A DNA stretch of 64,000 nucleotides from JAGLOK01 sp963677605. Its GTDB lineage: Bacteria > Bacillota > Clostridia > Christensenellales > UMGS416. A program made the position numbers and the translations under genes. Position 1 is the stretch's first letter. Each line of letters opens with the position of its first letter. The stretch is taken from positions 806,001 to 870,000 of the forward strand of contig CAXXDX010000007.1 of assembly GCA_963677605.2 (NCBI GenBank), written 5' to 3'. The notes beneath the pieces were generated by a model. The model did not search any database. It saw only the letters and a program-made list of their open reading frames with translations, and was not told where the DNA came from. Below are positions 60,134 to 64,000 of this stretch, piece by piece.

Positions 60134-61435
60134 TTGTATAACTGGAAAGACACATCTAGATTAGAGGATGAACTGCATAATGTTAAAAATGTAGAATTTT
60201 TAATTATTGCTACAGCGTTTATATCATTCGATGGAGTTAGAATTATTAAAGATTTATCTAATGAGTATAATTTATCACCAAGAGATATCAAGGTATATTT
60301 ATCAGAAGAATTCTCGCCAAATGAACCACATAAGATACTTGAACAATTAAAAGTAATATCTCAAGTTAAAATAGTTACAAGAAAGAAGTTACATGCTAAA
60401 GTTTATATGTTAATAACTAAGTCTTGTAATCATAAAGTTGTGTATGGTTCGTCAAACCTTACAAAGGGGGGATTTGAGAATAACTTAGAGTTCAATAGAA
60501 GTGAAGTACTTAATGATAAGACAGAACTTATTAGCTTTTTTGATTATATTGATTATAAATCAATAGAAGTAAACGAAGAAGTTATTGCATATTATAAAAC
60601 ACATGCTCAAGAAATTAAAGATATTGAAAAGCAGAAAAAGCATTTGCGAAAAGTTTTTAAGGGATTAATAAAAGGTAACGATCCTTTTGATGTTGACCAA
60701 TATAGTTTAGAAAATTACTTTTTTGATTTTAATGATTATGAAACCTTTTTTTCTAGGAATGCAAAGTTAAATGATTCCGAAATCAAAGCTAGAAGGTTGA
60801 AAGTTCAAAACAAGCTAATCCAAGTACATAAAAAAGTATATACAGAAATCAAAAAAATGGGAATAGAATGCCATTGGAGAAAGGATAATATTACATCACT
60901 TATACACCCAATGGTTTATAATCATTATAGTGTTGGATGGCTTGGAGTACGATATGGCAAAACCAAGAAAGAACTAGATTTTTTCAACCAAGGCGCAGAA
61001 GATGATTATTTAGGATTTCAAAAACATGGGTGTATTCAGTTCTGCCTTGTTCCCCAAGGATTTGAGATCAACTTATTTCTTTCAGTTAAAAATGATTCAA
61101 TTGATCGCGCTGATCTTCATCAGAAATTTCCAATGAAAAGAAAAGAGATAGAAAACGAATTAGAAAAATTAAGAGGACTAAATTTTATTTGGGAAATTAA
61201 TAATGATAATGAAACACATAGATTTGTGTTTGATAAAGAAAATATAAATGAGTTTTATGATTATTATATAAAGTATGATAAAGAAGGATGCACATCATAT
61301 CTTGTACTATATTATGCTCCTGACGACAAAAGAATAAAAACACTTGATATGATATCTAAGGAAGTTATTGAGTATGTAAAAAAGCTACTTCCTCTTTACA
61401 ATTTATTAGTATTTAGAATAAAGAATAACATATAA
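60134..61435 (+). CDS. PLD-family (phospholipase D-like) nuclease protein
   Basis: TTG start at 60134 with GGAGG 8 bases upstream. The 433-residue protein has a PLD/HKD domain: RKKLHAKVYML near 81-91 gives His and Lys of HxK, and GSSNLTKGGFENNLEFN near 105-121 completes the pattern. One HKD motif per chain means it would act as a dimer, like BfiI/NgoFVII-type nucleases or bacterial PLD nucleases. The C-terminal 270 residues are of unknown fold. Position after a restriction operon suggests DNA cleavage in defence. Confidence 0.82.
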   Translation: MYNWKDTSRLEDELHNVKNVEFLIIATAFISFDGVRIIKDLSNEYNLSPRDIKVYLSEEFSPNEPHKILEQLKVISQVKIVTRKKLHAKVYMLITKSCNHKVVYGSSNLTKGGFENNLEFNRSEVLNDKTELISFFDYIDYKSIEVNEEVIAYYKTHAQEIKDIEKQKKHLRKVFKGLIKGNDPFDVDQYSLENYFFDFNDYETFFSRNAKLNDSEIKARRLKVQNKLIQVHKKVYTEIKKMGIECHWRKDNITSLIHPMVYNHYSVGWLGVRYGKTKKELDFFNQGAEDDYLGFQKHGCIQFCLVPQGFEINLFLSVKNDSIDRADLHQKFPMKRKEIENELEKLRGLNFIWEINNDNETHRFVFDKENINEFYDYYIKYDKEGCTSYLVLYYAPDDKRIKTLDMISKEVIEYVKKLLPLYNLLVFRIKNNI

Positions 61436-61876
61436 TAAATTTGATTAGTTATATTATTAAAAAACTAAAATATAAAATTAAATTTTCGTGGAGACTTAAT
61501 ATCATGTAATATGAATTAATATCTATGAATAAAAACGTAAAAACCATTAGAATTTATTACATATTTGTGCGATTATTTATCGCTTGATTTAGCTTGCTAA
61601 AGTGAAAATTTAAGTTTGTGATTACATGATTTTACTTGTTTTATTTAGTAAGTAATATTTTGCATTGTTGGATTAGCTTATATGTGCTTGCTTGATAGCG
61701 TTAAGATAAAGCAATTATCAACATGGAAATTGAATTTGTTAAAGGGTTTATTATATTATTGCTTATCCCTATTACATATAAAGATGTAGGGGGGACAGAA
61801 GAAAGCGGGGGGCACTAAACTATTAGGGGTATATCCATATAACTCAGCGTGTTACTTTATATCTGAACTCCATATA
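61436..61876. other. Long AT-rich non-coding region with two G6 runs
   Basis: About 440 bp with no gene that I support. The main feature is two GGGGGG runs at 61789-61794 and 61807-61812, 18 bp apart in otherwise very AT-rich DNA. It lies next to the DnaC-like gene, so an origin of replication or transfer is possible, but no iterons are clear. Confidence 0.4.
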
Positions 61877-62650
61877 TTAACTTGCTTGATTTTTGATTCT
61901 GTAATCTCCACCATTTATTTTTACGAATTTACATGTTCCATATATACGAGATAATAAAGCGTCATCAAATAAAGCTTCTATCATTTTTCTATTTAAAGTG
62001 CTGGTATAAATTGTGGGCATATTGTTATCATATCTATAATCTATTATGTCAGAAATCGCTGTCTTAACTTTTGGAGATATATTTCCACGTCCAAAGCCGT
62101 CTAGAACTAAAACTTCTGGTTTGAGCATACTCTCAATAACTTCTCTTGAATCTTTTTTTTCCCATGCGGTGGAAATCAGGACATTGAATTTAATGAATGA
62201 TTTCAAATGAACTTTAATATCTTTTTCTGAAAGTGCTTTGTAAATTCCATTTGCTAAATGTGATTTACCAGTTCCTACAGCTCCCATTAAAAATAAGCCA
62301 TCAGAAGAAGTTCTGCTGAAGTTATTAACATAGTCAGTAATGATTTTATAAGCTTCAGAATTTTGTGAGAAATCAAAGTTGTCAAGAGTTTGGTTTTCGC
62401 TTTTTTCCCCTAGATCTGATTCTTGAATTGAATCTTTTAGCTTAATTTTTTTTACCCTTTCATATTCAAGTTCGCATCTTTCCGATAACATACAAGGAGT
62501 TCCGTCACCATAAGGATTGCTTAGTGTTTCTACATATCCTCGCATATTATTTTTGCAATTTTCTAATCCTTCGCAGTGATTACAATTATGATGTTCTTCT
62601 TTGTGTAGTTTTTTATAACGCTCCAGTCTTATTTCATTTATCATAATCAA
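61877..62650 (-). CDS. DnaC-like replicative helicase loader (AAA+)
   Basis: The 257-residue protein has a cysteine/histidine-rich N-terminal region (HHNCNHCEGLENC near 18-30) and an AAA+ ATPase domain: Walker A FLMGAVGTGKSHLANG near 120-135, Walker B VLVLDGFGRG near 180, sensor I TIYTSTLNR near 210. DnaC/DnaI-type proteins load DnaB helicase on DNA. Walker B reads LDG rather than LDD, so the second acidic residue is missing. Start overlaps the initiator gene by 17 bases, as in phage replication modules. Confidence 0.88.
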   Translation of the reverse strand: MIMINEIRLERYKKLHKEEHHNCNHCEGLENCKNNMRGYVETLSNPYGDGTPCMLSERCELEYERVKKIKLKDSIQESDLGEKSENQTLDNFDFSQNSEAYKIITDYVNNFSRTSSDGLFLMGAVGTGKSHLANGIYKALSEKDIKVHLKSFIKFNVLISTAWEKKDSREVIESMLKPEVLVLDGFGRGNISPKVKTAISDIIDYRYDNNMPTIYTSTLNRKMIEALFDDALLSRIYGTCKFVKINGGDYRIKNQAS

Positions 62651-63269
62651 TTTCTCTAGTATTGATAGTTGGTATACTAGAACTTTTCTCCTTTTTTTTA
62701 GCCCATATTGTTATAGTCTTATAATGATTGGGGTATTTTACGTTTTTCATTTCGATATAGTCATCTAAATCTTGTATCTTTACTTCACAGTCCGAGTAGT
62801 TGCTTTTTAGGGATTCGTATTCAGAATCTGATAAATAAACATGAGAATATATACCATATGGTTTTTTAACTGTTTTATTAAATGTATTACTATATGGTAT
62901 TGGTGATACATTATTGCTTTTTGGATGATGTGATTTTGTGTTTTCCATTTCACATTTTTGCATTATGGAAAGACCTTTTTCGGTTAATGCATACCACTTG
63001 GTTCTATCATAAGATGATTTGTTATAGTTCCCTGTTTGAATTATTCCTTGCTCTTCTAGCTTTTTAAGGGCATTGGAAATTTTTCTGTCCGTTAAATAGG
63101 GAAAGATTTCGTGATAATTTTTAATAGAGTTATATGTCCAAAAAGCTCCATTGTAGTAATTTCTATTGGATTCAGAGTTTTTCTTAACCCAAAACCATAA
63201 GTTCTGCAATATTATTGCCTCAGCTAACCTGTATTTTTTAGCTAAACTTGTGTTGAATGAATGTGTCAT
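62634..63269 (-). CDS. Phage/ICE replication initiator with winged-helix domain
   Basis: Start at 63269 (MTHSFNTSLAKKYRLAEAI); the longer frame to 63329 has no ribosome site. About 211 residues. The N-terminal part (10-125) has the winged helix of replisome organisers: AIILQNLWFWVKKN, YLTDRKISNALKKLEEQG. The C-terminal tail is lysine-rich (IWAKKKEKSS). It likely binds the element origin and recruits the DnaC-like loader. It precedes it in the same operon. Confidence 0.8.
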   Translation of the reverse strand: MTHSFNTSLAKKYRLAEAIILQNLWFWVKKNSESNRNYYNGAFWTYNSIKNYHEIFPYLTDRKISNALKKLEEQGIIQTGNYNKSSYDRTKWYALTEKGLSIMQKCEMENTKSHHPKSNNVSPIPYSNTFNKTVKKPYGIYSHVYLSDSEYESLKSNYSDCEVKIQDLDDYIEMKNVKYPNHYKTITIWAKKKEKSSSIPTINTREIDYDK

Positions 63270-63309
63270 TATTATTAACCTAATAAAAGTAATTACGTAT
63301 ATGCAATAG

Positions 63310-63489
63310 TTAAGCTTTATTACTTTCATCTTCTAACCACTTTCTTAAACCTTCTTTAGGTATTACGATTCTTTTATCGCTAATTCGGATTGCAGGGAAT
63401 CCGTCTTGTTTTGCAATTTGATAGGCTAAAGGTCTGCTTACTCCTAGCGTTTTGGCTAGTTCATCTACGCTTAAAACTAATTTGTCCAT
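63310..63489 (-). CDS. Excisionase-like HTH protein
   Basis: A 59-residue protein: MDKLVLSVDELAKTLGVSRP, then IAKQDGFPAIRISDKRIVIP and a short helix. It is a MerR-like HTH_17 (DNA-binding, excisionase family) fold, where the wing follows a Pro/Gly-rich stretch. AGGAGG lies 12 bases upstream. In integrative elements such proteins direct excision or regulate the replication genes; it is divergent from the repressor and 41 bases upstream of the initiator start. Confidence 0.85.
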   Translation of the reverse strand: MDKLVLSVDELAKTLGVSRPLAYQIAKQDGFPAIRISDKRIVIPKEGLRKWLEDESNKA

Positions 63490-63574
63490 GTTAAATATTT
63501 TCCTCCTGATACTATCGTATAAAACTCTTTTTCGATTTGCTTTTTCGTATGTTTATATTAAACAATAAAAACTG

Positions 63575-63626
63575 TTGACATTCAAGTAAAACTGAGTAGA
63601 ATTATAAATATTCAAGTAATACTTAA
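63575..63626 (+). promoter_or_regulatory. Repressor promoter with two operator-like repeats
   Basis: TTGACA (63575-63580) and TAGAAT (63597-63602) with a 16-bp spacer. TTCAAGTA at 63581 and 63611 start two repeats 30 bp apart; the second includes the perfect palindrome AAGTA-A-TACTT. One overlaps the spacer and the other follows the -10, a layout fitting repressor autoregulation. Confidence 0.55.
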
Positions 63627-63649
63627 AATTATTTATAGAGAGGTGTTTT

Positions 63650-64000
63650 ATGATGGATAATGTCTATTTCCCATACTCAAAAAAAGAAGCGGAGATTGCA
63701 GGAATTGATAAATCTCCAGATTTACCTAAAATTAATAGGGAATCCGAGTTTGCACAGAGGATGCGCAAATTGAGAAAAAGAAAAAGTGAACTGATAGGAG
63801 AAAATATAACTCAGGTTAAAGCGGCAAAAGCCCTTGGTATTTCAGATGCAGCTTTGAGTTATTATGAAACTGGCGATACAGTTCCTGAACTAAAACTTAT
63901 TATACCTATAGCTGAATATTATAATACTACAGTGAATTACTTACTAGGTATAGATGAAAGACCAAATTATGAGGATGATTATATTGCAAAAACTACAGGA
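63650..64000 (+). CDS. XRE-family repressor (3' end beyond window)
   Basis: The gene is in frame to the window end (117 codons). A divergent N-terminal leader (about 30 residues) is followed by the XRE HTH: FAQRMRKLRKRK, ITQVKAAKALGISDAALSYY, and the last helix KLIIPIAEYYNTTVNYLLG. It is a typical CI/ImmR-like control protein, divergent from the excisionase gene. AGAGGTG lies 5 bases before the first of two ATG codons. The missing C-terminal part should hold the sensor or protease region. Confidence 0.9.
   Translation, partial: MMDNVYFPYSKKEAEIAGIDKSPDLPKINRESEFAQRMRKLRKRKSELIGENITQVKAAKALGISDAALSYYETGDTVPELKLIIPIAEYYNTTVNYLLGIDERPNYEDDYIAKTTG

Larger units (their letters stand above)
49386..64000. 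mobile_element. Integrative element inserted in tRNA-Ser (left end in window, right end beyond)
   Basis: The left limit is the tRNA-Ser remnant at 49386-49408. Inside are four TAAGGGGT repeats (49524-49574), lower GC than the flank, defence-type genes, and a replication/control module with an initiator, a DnaC-like loader, an excisionase-like HTH and a XRE repressor. No integrase or relaxase is seen; they should lie beyond 64000, with the intact tRNA-Ser at the far end. The element could be a prophage, an ICE or a satellite element. Confidence 0.7.

Overview
The window looks like a chromosome segment of an anaerobic, low-to-moderate-GC Bacillota, most likely class Clostridia. The reasons are strong GGAGG-type ribosome sites, many lipoproteins, CUT1 sugar transporters without their own ATPase, a ferredoxin-type aldo/keto reductase, a class B sortase paired with an SPNTG sorting signal, and the absence of oxygen-dependent pathways. 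No rRNA, intact tRNA or CRISPR array was found.

Layout. (1) 1-3.5 kb: a truncated membrane-anchored DUF362 protein, an ArsP-like permease and an aldo/keto reductase with two iron-sulfur clusters. (2) 3.6-17.3 kb: a MerR regulator with a 30-bp operator dyad, then an envelope region with five cyclophilin-like domains, four lipoproteins, a FIST-GGDEF diguanylate cyclase, and a seven-gene minus-strand operon. That operon encodes a lipoprotein Ntn amidase, an adenylate-forming enzyme, DUF3737, a MacB-type ABC pair, a cyclophilin-like lipoprotein and a LysE exporter. Three transcription units here share an upstream TCACA direct repeat with an 11-bp period, which suggests one response-regulator regulon. 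(3) 17.5-23.1 kb: an FAD oxidoreductase, a TspO-like protein, a FakA/DegV fusion and two small membrane proteins.

(4) 23.2-41.7 kb: a glycan/glucuronide locus. It holds a sugar-binding lipoprotein, two CUT1 permeases, two AraC regulators, GH3, GH2 beta-glucuronidase and GH1 enzymes, a HAD hydrolase, an esterase, a GPH-family symporter and a 549-aa protein of unknown function. The likely role is import and trimming of glucuronidated or beta-linked glycosides. (5) 41.9-46.6 kb: a 1,293-aa isopeptide-domain adhesin and its class B sortase, then a decayed AraC gene. (6) 47.0-49.3 kb: a macro-domain/HTH protein, a VWA protein and a small ppGpp-hydrolase-like HD protein.

(7) 49.39 kb to the window end: an integrative element. 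Its left edge is a 23-bp remnant of a tRNA-Ser 3' end next to that tRNA's terminator, followed by four TAAGGGGT repeats that may be integrase arm sites. The cargo is defence-like: a coupled pair of a 138-aa protein and a 944-aa HD + phosphoribosyltransferase-like protein, a type I restriction system with a DUF4145 gene inside the operon, a SIR2-like stub and a PLD-family protein. A phage/ICE-type control and replication module follows (DnaC-like loader, initiator, excisionase-like HTH, divergent XRE repressor). The element continues beyond the window. The HD-PRTase pair and the cyclophilin-like envelope regulon are the best candidates for undescribed systems.
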